A stretch of DNA of 64,000 bases from Aeromonas lacus (lineage in GTDB: Bacteria > Pseudomonadota > Gammaproteobacteria > Enterobacterales > Aeromonadaceae). Positions 54,502 to 62,840 of the stretch are shown piece by piece. Position 1 is the stretch's first letter, and each line of letters opens with the position of its first letter. The notes under the pieces are model-generated. The model worked only from the letters and a program-made list of their open reading frames with translations, had not been told where the DNA came from and did not search any database. Location: positions 45,111 to 109,110 of the forward strand of contig NZ_JRGM01000009.1 in assembly GCF_000764665.1 (NCBI RefSeq). Reading direction: 5' to 3'. Position numbers and translations under genes: made by a program.

Positions 54502-54747
54502 TTAGCCGTGATTGCAGATCTTGTCGGCACGGGTCTGGAAACCCTCGCCTGCTTCGATGAACTTGCCGCGAGCAGCCAGGAAGTCGATCAGCGCTTCGGC
54601 ATCCATCTCGCTGGCACTGCAGGTATGAAAACGGGCATCGGCACCGAACCGCTGCGCCATCGCCTGCTTGAGGCTGGCACGGGTAAATTGACCATCCTGT
54701 TCCAGCATCATCTCCATCACTTCGTGACCATGTACCGATTGCGACAT
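54502..54747 (-). CDS. yecH: YecH-family (DUF2492) protein
   Basis: 81 residues from the ATG at 54747. It has MSQSVHGHEVMEMMLEQDG, then ARFHTCSASEMDAEALIDFL, and a C-terminal FQTRADKICNHG. Two His in the first motif plus Cys in HTC and ICNH are conserved in YecH and could ligate a metal. It is a small cytoplasmic protein of unknown function. The four codons before this ATG in the longer frame lack a ribosome-binding site. Confidence 0.87.
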   Translation of the reverse strand: MSQSVHGHEVMEMMLEQDGQFTRASLKQAMAQRFGADARFHTCSASEMDAEALIDFLAARGKFIEAGEGFQTRADKICNHG

Positions 54748-54957
54748 CTTGCACCTCAATAATGAACATATTTAATGTCAATTAAATCCTCTCCCGTCAG
54801 GAGGGATCTTGATATAGGCCAATAAATAACGGATTACCCTGCTGCGAGAGTGGCCAGCGACGCCGCTTTGTCGATAATGTGGCAACCCACTGCAGGGATC
54901 GCTACACTAGCGCCCCATTTTTGGTCACCGCAGACATTTGATAAGGATATTGGCGCC

Positions 54958-56241
54958 ATGCTGTTCCATGGAGAGGCAAGCAAACCCTGGCAGATCTGGA
55001 CCCGTCGCCCGCTCTGGCTCAAGACCCTGATCGGCATGCTGACCGGGGTCGCCCTTGGCGTCGGCTTCGAGGAGCAGGCTCAGCTGCTCAAGCCCATCGG
55101 CGTGCTCTTCGTCAACACCATCCAGATGCTGATGCTGCCCCTGATCTTCTGCTCGGTCATCGCCGGCCTCACCTCACTACTCAAGGGCAAGGCGCTCGAC
55201 CGCATCGGGATCAAGGCGAGCTGCCTCTACCTCTGCTCCACCGCCATCGCCATCTGCATCGGCCTGATGATGGGCTGGCTGCTGGAACCCGGCATGGGGG
55301 CCGACATGGGCCCCTACCAACGACCCGGCATGACCACACCACCGACGCTGGCCAGCGTACTGAGCCATCTGGTGCCGAGCAATCCGGTCGAGGCGATGGT
55401 GGACAGCAAGATCCTGCAGGTGATCGTCTTTGCCGTGGCGCTGGCCGTGGCACTCAATGCCTGTGGCCGCCGCGGCCGCCCCGCCATCCTCTTCTTCACC
55501 TCGCTGGCGGAGGGGATGTTCAAGCTGACCCAGATGGTGATGGCGCTGGCTCCGTACGGCGTCTGTGCCCTGATGGCCTGGATGACCAGCAAATATGGCA
55601 TCGACCTGCTGCTGCCCCTGCTCAAGGTAATCGGCGCCGTCTATCTCGGCTGTCTGCTCCATGTGCTCGGGGTCTACAGCACCCTGCTGCTCCTGTTGGC
55701 GCGGCTCAATCCGATCCACTACTTCAAGAGCATCGTCGATGCCCAGGCGGTGGCCTTCACCAGCAGCTCCAGCAGCAGCACCCTGCCCATCAGCCTCGCC
55801 TGCGCCGAGAAGCGGCTCGGGGTCTCACCCGCCATCACCGCCAAGGTGCTGCCCATCGGCGCCACCATCAACATGGATGGCACGGCACTCTATCAGGGGG
55901 TCACTGCCCTGTTCGTGGCGCAAGCATTCGGCGTGGATCTGCATCTGGTGGACTACCTGACCATCATCAGCATCGCCACCCTGGCCAGTATCGGCACAGC
56001 AGGCACCCCCGGCACCGGGCTGATGCTGCTGACGCTCACACTGACTGCGGTCGGACTGCCGCTGGAAGGGGTCGCACTGATTGCGGGGATTGACCGGGTG
56101 CTCGACATGGCGCGCACCGCGGTCAACGTCTCGGGGGATATTCTGGTTTCCGTGCTGATTGCCCGCAGCGAAAACGAGCTGGATCTGGCGACCTATCACG
56201 ATGAACACGCCGGGGAAGATATCGACGTCCCCCTGCGCTAG
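54958..56241 (+). CDS. Dicarboxylate/glutamate:cation symporter (DAACS family)
   Basis: 427 residues from the ATG at 54958. It has eight membrane helices, with the Ser-rich re-entrant motif SSSSSTLPISL (HP1), NMDGTALYQG in TM7, and AGTPGTGLMLLTL (HP2), all signatures of the GltP/DctA family. It probably imports glutamate, aspartate or C4-dicarboxylates with Na+ or H+. Substrate choice within the family cannot be fixed. It is followed closely by a convergent DUF2007 gene. Confidence 0.9.
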   Translation: MLFHGEASKPWQIWTRRPLWLKTLIGMLTGVALGVGFEEQAQLLKPIGVLFVNTIQMLMLPLIFCSVIAGLTSLLKGKALDRIGIKASCLYLCSTAIAICIGLMMGWLLEPGMGADMGPYQRPGMTTPPTLASVLSHLVPSNPVEAMVDSKILQVIVFAVALAVALNACGRRGRPAILFFTSLAEGMFKLTQMVMALAPYGVCALMAWMTSKYGIDLLLPLLKVIGAVYLGCLLHVLGVYSTLLLLLARLNPIHYFKSIVDAQAVAFTSSSSSSTLPISLACAEKRLGVSPAITAKVLPIGATINMDGTALYQGVTALFVAQAFGVDLHLVDYLTIISIATLASIGTAGTPGTGLMLLTLTLTAVGLPLEGVALIAGIDRVLDMARTAVNVSGDILVSVLIARSENELDLATYHDEHAGEDIDVPLR

Positions 56242-56247
56242 GGAAGA

Positions 56248-56562
56248 TCAGCTGTCGTGGGGATCGTGATGGCAGCGCCAGCAGACTTCGAAGTTGGCGC
56301 CGTTCTCCTCCCCGCACTGACCGCACAGCCAGCCATTACCCTGGCGCTGCTGATAGCGTTCGATCACCCGCCCTGCCTTGCTGCGATCCTCGGCGCGCAC
56401 CATCAGGGTCACCTGCAGCAGATCCGCCGCCAGCTCGCCAAAGGCCCCTGACAGGCCGTCGCCATTGAGGCGTACCGGCACCCCTTCCGCCTCCAGTGCC
56501 CCCTTGAGTGCATGAGCCTCCAGAGTGTGAGAGGCGCGATAGAGATTGATCCAGTTATCCAT
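56248..56562 (-). CDS. DUF2007-domain protein with C-terminal zinc ribbon
   Basis: 104 residues. The N-terminal DUF2007 part (about 4-72; LYRASHTLEAHALKGALEAEG) is of the ferredoxin-like fold also seen in PII-like small proteins. A C-terminal zinc-ribbon-like tail has CGQCG and CWRCHHD, two CxxC pairs. The combination suggests a small regulatory or adaptor protein, function unknown. It lies 9 nt downstream of a LysR gene and is probably co-transcribed with it. Confidence 0.8.
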   Translation of the reverse strand: MDNWINLYRASHTLEAHALKGALEAEGVPVRLNGDGLSGAFGELAADLLQVTLMVRAEDRSKAGRVIERYQQRQGNGWLCGQCGEENGANFEVCWRCHHDPHDS

Positions 56563-56571
56563 AGCTCCCCC

Positions 56572-57474
56572 TTACAGCAGCTTGTCGATGCCGAACTCGG
56601 CCCCGTTCTCCACCATGAAATCGATGAACGCCCGCAATTTGCGCGGCATAAGTTGTCGCTCCGGAAACAGCAGGTAGATCGACACCTTGGGTTGCTGCCA
56701 CTCTGGCAGCACCGCAACCAGCTCGCCGCTGGCCAGCTCCTCCTGACAGAGCATGGCCGGGATCGAGGCCAGTCCGAGACCCGCCTTCGCCGCCTCCCGG
56801 GCACAGGTAATATTATTGACCCGAAAACGGGAGGGAGGGTCAACCAGCACCTCTTTGCCATCCAGCTCGAAGCACCAGTGGGAAGCGAGAAAACCGCTGC
56901 TCACCGTCACCCGCTCATGGTTGGCCAGATCCTCCGGCCGCTTGATAACCGGACTACGCGCCAGATAGGCCGGACTGGCGCAGAGCAGCCGTCCGGTGCT
57001 CCAGAGCCGGCGCGCGGCCAGATTGGAATCGCTCATATCGCCGATCCGCACCACCGCATCCAGCCCTTCGCTGATGGGGTCAACCACCCGGTTGGTCAGC
57101 TCCAGCTCCACCTGCAAGCCGGGATAGGCCTGTAAAAACTTGGCGACCAGGCGCCCGACCACCAACTGACCCGTCTCGATGGGCACGGCCATCTTGAGAG
57201 TGCCGGTGACTTCCTGCTGGCTGGCGCTCAACATCAGCTCCGCTTCCGTCAATGCCTCCACCGCCTTGCTGCAGTGTCGGTAGTACTTCTCCCCCTCCTC
57301 GGTCAGGGTGAGCTGACGGGTGGAACGATAGAGCAGCCGTACCCCGAGCCGCTGTTCCAGCTCGGCAATCCGCCGGCTGACCATCGCCTTGGTCATCCCC
57401 AGCTCCTGGGCTGCGGCAGTAAACGAGCCCTTGTCGACAATTCGTACCAGAATTAACGCAGCATTTAGGTCCAT
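56572..57474 (-). CDS. LysR-family regulator, divergent from emrAB-like genes
   Basis: 300 residues from the ATG at 57474. Short-type LysR: HTH at about 16-37 (FTAAAQELGMTKAMVSRRIAELE), then an effector domain, most like the DsdC/PecT-AphB-type group (TLKMAVPIETGQLVVGRLVAKF). It is divergent from emrA-emrB with a 96-nt gap, so it very likely regulates the pump and itself. It precedes the DUF2007 gene by 9 nt. Confidence 0.88.
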   Translation of the reverse strand: MDLNAALILVRIVDKGSFTAAAQELGMTKAMVSRRIAELEQRLGVRLLYRSTRQLTLTEEGEKYYRHCSKAVEALTEAELMLSASQQEVTGTLKMAVPIETGQLVVGRLVAKFLQAYPGLQVELELTNRVVDPISEGLDAVVRIGDMSDSNLAARRLWSTGRLLCASPAYLARSPVIKRPEDLANHERVTVSSGFLASHWCFELDGKEVLVDPPSRFRVNNITCAREAAKAGLGLASIPAMLCQEELASGELVAVLPEWQQPKVSIYLLFPERQLMPRKLRAFIDFMVENGAEFGIDKLL

Positions 57475-57570
57475 TGTTGCACCTGTGAAACTGTATATCT
57501 CGTGAACCAATACTAATCGAAACAGTCGAGCAGTGTTAGCCTGCGCCCCTTACGTTCAGGAATCTCCAAA

Positions 57571-58623
57571 ATGAGTCAACACAAGAAAATCCCTCTCCTG
57601 GCCGCCATGATCCTGGCCCTGCTCGCACTCCTCTTCTCCGCCTACTGGTATCTCCACGGCCGCTATTTCGAGAGCACCGACAACGCCTATCTCCAGAGCG
57701 AGGTAACCGGGATCAGCTCCAAGCTGCCCGGCTATATCAGCGAAGTGCTGGTGACCGACAACCAACCGGTCAAAGCGGGCCAACTCATCGCCCGTCTCGA
57801 TGATCGCGAATACAAGACCAAGGTCGCAGAGGCCGAAGCCGATCTGCGCCTCAATCAGGCAACCGCCGAGAATCTGGCCGCGACCCGCATCCAGCAGCTG
57901 AGCCTGATCCAGCAGGCCGAAGCCAAGGTGGCCTCCGCCAAGGCCGAACAGCTGCGCGCCAGCCAGCAGGTAACCCGGATCAGCCAGCTCAACCAGCGCC
58001 ACTACAGCTCGCAAGACAGTCTGGATGAAGTGCGCGCCGGTCTGCAGGTCAATCAGGCACAGGCACAAGAAGCCAAGGCCGCCCTGCAGGCCGCCCGCGA
58101 ACGGCTGCTGGTGCTTGATGCCGAGCGCAAACAGAACCAGGCCAAGCTGGCATTGAGCGAAGCACAACTGGAGCAGGCCAGACTGGAGCTCGGCTACACC
58201 GAACTGCGCGCACCGGCCGATGGCATCATAGGCAAGCGCAGCCTGCGGGAAGGACTCTATGTCCAGTCCGGCATGCAGGTCGCCAGTCTGGTGCCGCTGC
58301 AACAGGTGTGGGTCGAGGCCAACTTCAAGGAGACCCAGCTCGCCCATATGCAGCCCGGCCAGAAAGTCGAAGTAGTACTCGACGCCTATCCGGATCAGCC
58401 GGTCGAAGGGGTAATAGACAGTCTGGCGCCAGCCACCGGAGCCAAGTTCGCCCTGCTGCCACCGGAGAACGCCACCGGCAACTTCACCAAGATTGTGCAG
58501 CGGGTACCGGTCAAAATCCGTATCCCCGAGCCGGGTCAGCTCGCTGGCAAGCTGCTACCGGGTCTCTCCAGCGAAGTGACGGTAGATACCCGTACTCCTG
58601 ATGCCATGACGGCCGCTAACTGA
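57571..58623 (+). CDS. emrA: EmrA-type membrane fusion protein
   Basis: 350 residues. A cytoplasmic tip, one membrane anchor (about 9-27), then the biotinyl-lipoyl-like half motif (VTGISSKLPGYISEVLVTDNQPVKAGQLI), a long coiled coil (about 85-190) and a second lipoyl half with ELRAPADGIIGKRSLREG. The domain order is the HlyD/EmrA family layout. It bridges the EmrB pump to an outer-membrane channel. It overlaps emrB by one base (TGATG). Confidence 0.92.
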   Translation: MSQHKKIPLLAAMILALLALLFSAYWYLHGRYFESTDNAYLQSEVTGISSKLPGYISEVLVTDNQPVKAGQLIARLDDREYKTKVAEAEADLRLNQATAENLAATRIQQLSLIQQAEAKVASAKAEQLRASQQVTRISQLNQRHYSSQDSLDEVRAGLQVNQAQAQEAKAALQAARERLLVLDAERKQNQAKLALSEAQLEQARLELGYTELRAPADGIIGKRSLREGLYVQSGMQVASLVPLQQVWVEANFKETQLAHMQPGQKVEVVLDAYPDQPVEGVIDSLAPATGAKFALLPPENATGNFTKIVQRVPVKIRIPEPGQLAGKLLPGLSSEVTVDTRTPDAMTAAN

Positions 58624-60176
58624 TGGAACCCATTCCACGTCGCCACTGGATCGCGGTCATCGGCGGCCTTATCGGCGCCTTCATGGCCATCCTCGACATC
58701 CAGATAACCAACGCCTCCCTCAAGGATATTCAGGGGGCGCTCTCCGCCACCCTGAGTGAAAGCTCCTGGATCTCCACCTCCTATCTGGTGGCGGAGATGA
58801 TCGCCATCCCCCTGAGTGGCTGGCTGAGCCGGGGGCTGAGCGTGCGTCGTTACCTGCTGTGGACCACGGGCGCCTTTATCGTCGCCTCCGTGCTCTGCTC
58901 GTTCAGCTGGAACCTCACCAGCATGATCGTCTTCCGGGCGATGCAGGGCTTCACCGGCGGTGCACTCATCCCGATGGCCTTCTCCCTCATCGTCACCCTG
59001 CTGCCACTGCAGAAGCGGGCTACCGGCATGGCGCTGTTCGGTCTCTGTGCCACCTTCGCCCCGGCCATCGGCCCGACCCTCGGCGGCTGGCTCACCGAGC
59101 AGATGTCGTGGCACTACATCTTCTATCTCAACGTCCCGCCGGGACTGCTGGTGATGGCCATGCTGGCGCACGGGCTGGACAAGAAGGGAGTGGACTGGGA
59201 GGTGATCAAACGGGTCGACCTTATCGGCATCGTTACCATGGCGCTTGGTCTGGGCGTGCTGGAGGTGGTACTGGAGGAGGGCAACCGGGAGGACTGGTTC
59301 GGCTCGACCTTCATCGTGCGCCTGACCATCATCTCGGTCGTTGCGCTGGTCTTCTTCGTCATCAGCCAGCTGATCCGCCGCCACCCGCTGGTCAACCTGC
59401 GACTGCTGCACAACCCGCGCTTTGCGCTCGCCTGTTTTGCCTACCTGATCCTCGGGATGGCGCTGATGGGTTCCATCTATGTGCTGCCGCTCTACATGAC
59501 CCAGATCCACAACTACAACGCGCTGGAGATTGGCGAAGTGCTGATGTGGATGGGGCTGCCCCAGTTGCTGGTGCTGCCGCTGGTGCCCAAACTGACCCAC
59601 AAGGTCGATCCGCGCTATCTGGTGAGCTTCGGCTTTCTCATCTTCGCCGTCAGCTGCTTTATGAACGTCAACATGAGTGCCGACTATGCCGGGCCACAGC
59701 TCATTCAGGCGCTCATCGTGCGGGCGCTGGGGCAGCCCTTCATCATGGTGCCGCTCTCCTTGGTCGCCACCGCCAGCCTGAGCCACGACGAGATCCCCTC
59801 CTCCTCGACCCTGCTCAACGTGCTGCGCAACCTGGGTGGTGCGTTTGGTATCGCCATCATCGCCACCATGCTCGACAACGACACCCGCACCCATATGCTC
59901 CAGATCGGCAGTACCCTGCCTGCCAGCAGTATCGAGGGACAAACCTATCTGCTGCAGCTGGCCCAAAGCATGATGGCACAGGGTTCCGGCCCCGAACTGG
60001 CCGAGCAGCAGGCCCACGCCATACTCGCCAACACCATCAACCGGGAAGCGGCCATCATGGCCTACAACCAGGTGTTCTACATCATGGGGATCTTCCTGCT
60101 GGTCGCCAGCGGTCTGATGCTGCTACTCAAATCCCCCGCCCCGCGGGCAGCGGATGCCGAGCCAATAGAGGCGTGA
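58623..60176 (+). CDS. emrB: EmrB-type DHA2 multidrug efflux permease
   Basis: 517 residues with fourteen membrane segments. The DHA2 motifs are AFMAILDIQITNASLKDIQ (TM1; DIQITN corresponds to motif D1), LSRGLSVRRYLLWT, and GALIPMAFSLIVTLLP in TM4-5. It is a proton-driven drug exporter working with EmrA. A LysR gene is divergent upstream. The pump's range of substrates is unknown. Followed by a clear terminator. Confidence 0.93.
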   Translation: MEPIPRRHWIAVIGGLIGAFMAILDIQITNASLKDIQGALSATLSESSWISTSYLVAEMIAIPLSGWLSRGLSVRRYLLWTTGAFIVASVLCSFSWNLTSMIVFRAMQGFTGGALIPMAFSLIVTLLPLQKRATGMALFGLCATFAPAIGPTLGGWLTEQMSWHYIFYLNVPPGLLVMAMLAHGLDKKGVDWEVIKRVDLIGIVTMALGLGVLEVVLEEGNREDWFGSTFIVRLTIISVVALVFFVISQLIRRHPLVNLRLLHNPRFALACFAYLILGMALMGSIYVLPLYMTQIHNYNALEIGEVLMWMGLPQLLVLPLVPKLTHKVDPRYLVSFGFLIFAVSCFMNVNMSADYAGPQLIQALIVRALGQPFIMVPLSLVATASLSHDEIPSSSTLLNVLRNLGGAFGIAIIATMLDNDTRTHMLQIGSTLPASSIEGQTYLLQLAQSMMAQGSGPELAEQQAHAILANTINREAAIMAYNQVFYIMGIFLLVASGLMLLLKSPAPRAADAEPIEA

Positions 60177-60198
60177 AAAGCAGCCAGGAGATAAAACG

Positions 60199-60226
60199 AA
60201 AAACGGGCCAACGCCCGTTTTTCTTT
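60199..60226 (+). terminator. emrAB terminator
   Basis: Stem AAAACGGGC-caac-GCCCGTTTT followed by TCTTTATC, about 22 nt after the emrB stop. On the minus strand the A-rich flank also gives a U-run for the convergent yhhN gene. Confidence 0.9.
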
Positions 60227-60255
60227 ATCTGTTACCTGCATTCAACTACATGGCG

Positions 60256-60882
60256 TCATCCTGCCAGCGAGCCCGCAATCAGGAACTGGGCGGCAAAGTA
60301 GCTGCTCATCACCCAGGCTCTGGCATGGGGGAAAGGGCGGCGGAAGCGATCAAGTGCCAGCATGCTGTCGGAGAAGAGGAACATCAGGGCACCGGCCAGC
60401 GCAGCCGCACTGCCAGCAGTGAGCGAAGCGTGCCAGGCACCGGCAGCCACCCAGGCCATGCCGATTATAACCAGCATGTAGCAGAAGACCGGGATGCGCA
60501 TCTCTCCCAGCTTGCCCCACAGCAGGCCAAACACCAGCGCGGCGATGAGCAGGAGCAGCAAGCCATCCACCAGATTGAGCAGCAGCGGCCCCTGGGCAAA
60601 GCCGACGATGTAGCAGAGGTGCGCGACAAGAAATGCCGCCAAACCCTGAATAAAGCGGTCGCTTGGCAACATCAGCAGCACATCGCCCGCCAGCGAGAGG
60701 CAGAGGCCGAGCAGGATCCAGGCGTGGGAGCCATCGTGGTCATAGCCCTGATAGCCAAACGCCAACGCGATGATGAGCAGCATGGTCAGCGGCTTGCTGA
60801 TATAGAACTGGCGGCTGTCTGAACCATAGGCGGCGCGGATATGCCACCAACCGGAAGCGATGATCAAGAAACTCAATAACAT
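60256..60882 (-). CDS. YhhN/TMEM86-family membrane protein (putative lysoplasmalogenase)
   Basis: 208 residues with about eight membrane segments. It contains FYISKPLTMLLIIALA, LCLSLAGDVLLMLP (the Asp-bearing motif of the family) and FLFSDSMLALDRF (second conserved Asp). TMEM86 proteins hydrolyse lysoplasmalogens; bacterial members have this activity in some species and are otherwise uncharacterised. Start is the first ATG. Confidence 0.85.
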   Translation of the reverse strand: MLLSFLIIASGWWHIRAAYGSDSRQFYISKPLTMLLIIALAFGYQGYDHDGSHAWILLGLCLSLAGDVLLMLPSDRFIQGLAAFLVAHLCYIVGFAQGPLLLNLVDGLLLLLIAALVFGLLWGKLGEMRIPVFCYMLVIIGMAWVAAGAWHASLTAGSAAALAGALMFLFSDSMLALDRFRRPFPHARAWVMSSYFAAQFLIAGSLAG

Positions 60883-61008
60883 GCCCTGCTCCTCACCCGT
60901 TGCTCGCTGTCATACGGCAACCGTTTTTATATCAGGGTGCAGGGTAACAAATTCCCCCACCGAGTGGCAGGGGGCGGATCAAAGGGTGAGACTAAGCCTA
61001 AAGTCTAA

Positions 61009-61037
61009 TTGCCATGCCATACCATTCAGGGCATAAG
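61009..61037 (+). promoter_or_regulatory. Promoter candidate for the small-ORF array
   Basis: TTGCCA (61009-61014), 17-nt spacer, CATAAG (61032-61037). The start would lie near 61044, 15 nt before the first ATG with its GGAGGA site. Confidence 0.5.
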
Positions 61038-61058
61038 TGACGGGTCTGGAGGATCACC

Positions 61059-61214
61059 ATGGAAGAAGCTATGAAAAACTATCTGCCCGCCATCGATATC
61101 ATGATGTGCCATCTGGGGATCAGCTTTGAGCAGGCCTGCGAACAGCTGGGTCTCAGCCAGCAGGAGCAACAGGCACTGGATCAGTTGCAGCAACAGCAGA
61201 GCCAAGCCAACTAA
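61059..61214 (+). CDS. Small ORF array, copy 1 (51 residues, full-length)
   Basis: ATG at 61059 with GGAGGA six bases upstream. It reads MEEAMKNYLPAIDIMMCHLG, then ISFEQACEQLGLSQQEQQALDQLQ and a Gln-rich tail ending in SQAN. No membrane span or signal. The middle part is predicted as two short helices separated by a turn (EQLGLSQQE), like a small helix-turn-helix or protein-protein contact. I do not recognise the family. It is followed by two degenerate tandem copies with the same helical core. Confidence 0.7.
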   Translation: MEEAMKNYLPAIDIMMCHLGISFEQACEQLGLSQQEQQALDQLQQQQSQAN

Positions 61215-61226
61215 GCCCTCCCGTTA

Positions 61227-61349
61227 TTGGATATCATGATGCGCCATCTGGGGATCAGCTTTGAGCAGGCGTGCGAGCAACTGGGGCTCAGCCAGCAGGA
61301 GCAGCAGGCTCTGGATCAGTTGCAGCAACAGCAGAGCCAAGCCAACTAG
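61227..61349 (+). CDS. Small ORF array, copy 2 (about 38-40 residues)
   Basis: The unit lacks the original start. It can begin at TTG 61227 or at ATG ATG at 61236, and GGAT lies four bases before the latter. The protein, MMRHLGISFEQACEQLGLSQ plus QEQQALDQLQQQQSQAN, is almost the same as the end of copy 1. It stands directly in frame after the stop of copy 1, so termination-reinitiation could express it. It may equally be a silent duplicate. Confidence 0.5.
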   Translation: MDIMMRHLGISFEQACEQLGLSQQEQQALDQLQQQQSQAN

Positions 61350-61360
61350 CCCTCCCGTTA

Positions 61361-61480
61361 TTGGATATCATGATGTGCCGTCTGGGGATCAGCTTTGAGC
61401 AGGCGTACGAACAACTGGGGCTCAGCCCGCTGGAACAACAGACCCTGAGCCAGCTGCAAGAGCAGGATCACCCCGAATAA
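61361..61480 (+). CDS. Small ORF array, copy 3 (about 36-39 residues, diverged)
   Basis: It begins at TTG 61361 or ATG ATG at 61370. It reads MMCRLGISFEQAYEQLGLSP, then LEQQTLSQLQEQDHPE. The first half is conserved with copies 1 and 2, while the second half has changed (SPLEQQT), keeping Leu spacing. This suggests selection on the helical core or an older duplicate. A frame shift relative to copy 2 comes from a one-base loss at the junction. The strong terminator lies 40 nt downstream. Confidence 0.5.
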   Translation: MDIMMCRLGISFEQAYEQLGLSPLEQQTLSQLQEQDHPE

Positions 61481-61518
61481 GTAGAAATGCTGGCGCCAAA
61501 CCGGCGCGCAGGCTCCAC

Positions 61519-61556
61519 CAAAGATAAGACCGCCGATTGGCGGTCTTATCTTTTCT
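61519..61556. terminator. Bidirectional terminator between the small-ORF array and the desaturase gene
   Basis: Stem AAGATAAGACCGCC-gatt-GGCGGTCTTATCTT with TTCTGC after it on the plus strand; the minus strand has the same long stem. It serves both convergent units. Confidence 0.93.
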
Positions 61557-61562
61557 GCTTGC

Positions 61563-62693
61563 TCAGACTGGGGCTCTGGCAATACCTGCCAGCAAGCGAC
61601 TCCAGTTACGCTTGCTGGCGATGAAACCATCCTTCAAGGCGCGATATTCCAGCTGCACCTTGAGTCGGTCATAGCGCGCCAGCGCCTTGCGCTTGCGCAG
61701 CTCAAGCAGCCGCTTGCGACTGGCATAGTAGTGCTGCAACTGCTGACTCAGCTTGGCGTACTCCTCCTGCAGCAACGCTTGCCACAGCTCGCGATCATCC
61801 TGTTTGATGAGCCTTGCCTGCGCCCGTTTGAGCTGCATCTCCAGCCTGGCCTGCTCGATGCGCTCCTCCGGCGATGAGCGCAGATCTCTCGCCAGTCCGC
61901 ACCATGAGGCAAACCGGATCAGCCACTTGGTCGGATCGAACTGCCACCACTGGATACCGTTGCGATAATCGTTCTCGAACAGATGGTGAAAGTTGTGATA
62001 CCCCTCGCCGAAGGTGAAAAAGGCCAGGATGCCGTTGTCACGGGCGGTATTGCGATCCGTATAGGGCTGGCTGCCCCAGATATGGGCCAGCGAGTTGATA
62101 AAAAAAGTGGTGTGGTGCGTCATCACCATCCGCAAAACGCCCGCCAGCAACAACATGCCGAGCAGATCTCCGTGGATCAGACCAAACAGCAGCGGCAGGC
62201 CCAGATTGGTTGCCAGCACCAGCGCCAGATAGTGGCGATGCTGAAACATGACCACGGGGTTGTTCTGCAAATCCCGCACATTGCTGTAATCACCGTATTG
62301 TTCCCCCTGATACTCCCGCAGCATCCAGCCGATATGGGAGTACCAGAAGCCACGCCCTGCACTGTAGGGATCCTTATCGTTGTCATCCACATGACGATGA
62401 TGGCGACGATGATCCGCCGACCAGTGCAGCGTCGAGTTCTGCAACGCCAGCGCACCGCCGATGGCAAACAACCACTGCAACGCCGGGTGAGCCTTGTAGG
62501 CCTTATGCGACCACAGGCGATGATAGCCCGCAGTGATCGATAGCCCGCTCAAACAGAACAGCAACAGGAACGTGGCCCACTGCCAGAGATCGTAACCGTG
62601 GCTCATCCCATACCAGGGCACGGCAACCAGCGCGACCAATCCGGAGAGGGAGAACAACAGGGTATTGGTGAGAATAATCGGGGGTCTAGCCAT
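61563..62693 (-). CDS. Acyl-CoA/fatty acid delta-9 desaturase with coiled-coil C-terminus
   Basis: 376 residues from the ATG at 62693 (AAGGA upstream). The three His boxes are present: HRLWSH, HRRHHRHVD and HNFHH, with four membrane segments (about 8-30, 35-50, 135-155 and 160-180). It is a di-iron membrane desaturase that introduces a cis double bond into acyl chains. The last 110 residues are charged and helical (EERIEQARLEMQLKRAQARL), an unusual extension compared with about 280-330 residue family members. FabR, the unsaturated-fatty-acid regulator, is divergent upstream, so direct regulation is likely. Confidence 0.92.
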   Translation of the reverse strand: MARPPIILTNTLLFSLSGLVALVAVPWYGMSHGYDLWQWATFLLLFCLSGLSITAGYHRLWSHKAYKAHPALQWLFAIGGALALQNSTLHWSADHRRHHRHVDDNDKDPYSAGRGFWYSHIGWMLREYQGEQYGDYSNVRDLQNNPVVMFQHRHYLALVLATNLGLPLLFGLIHGDLLGMLLLAGVLRMVMTHHTTFFINSLAHIWGSQPYTDRNTARDNGILAFFTFGEGYHNFHHLFENDYRNGIQWWQFDPTKWLIRFASWCGLARDLRSSPEERIEQARLEMQLKRAQARLIKQDDRELWQALLQEEYAKLSQQLQHYYASRKRLLELRKRKALARYDRLKVQLEYRALKDGFIASKRNWSRLLAGIARAPV

Positions 62694-62840
62694 CTTCTTG
62701 CATCCTTTCAGCGAACAGCTGTTAGCCATTTTCCATGGCGACTTCGCCAGGGTCAATGGTAAAAAAGTAGGATACAAACCTGATCCTGAGGCGCCTTCGG
62801 GTTATCATTTGTCCTCGTTAAGCTGAAGGTGACTGATTTC

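Larger units (their letters stand above)
61095..61480 (+). repeat. Three tandem copies of a 134-135-bp coding unit
   Basis: The word GATATCATGATG recurs at 61095, 61230 and 61364 (periods 135 and 134). Copies 1 and 2 are nearly identical up to their stops (TAA, TAG). Copy 3 has diverged in the second half. Only copy 1 keeps the upstream ATG and ribosome-binding site. One base is lost between copies 2 and 3. Confidence 0.95.
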
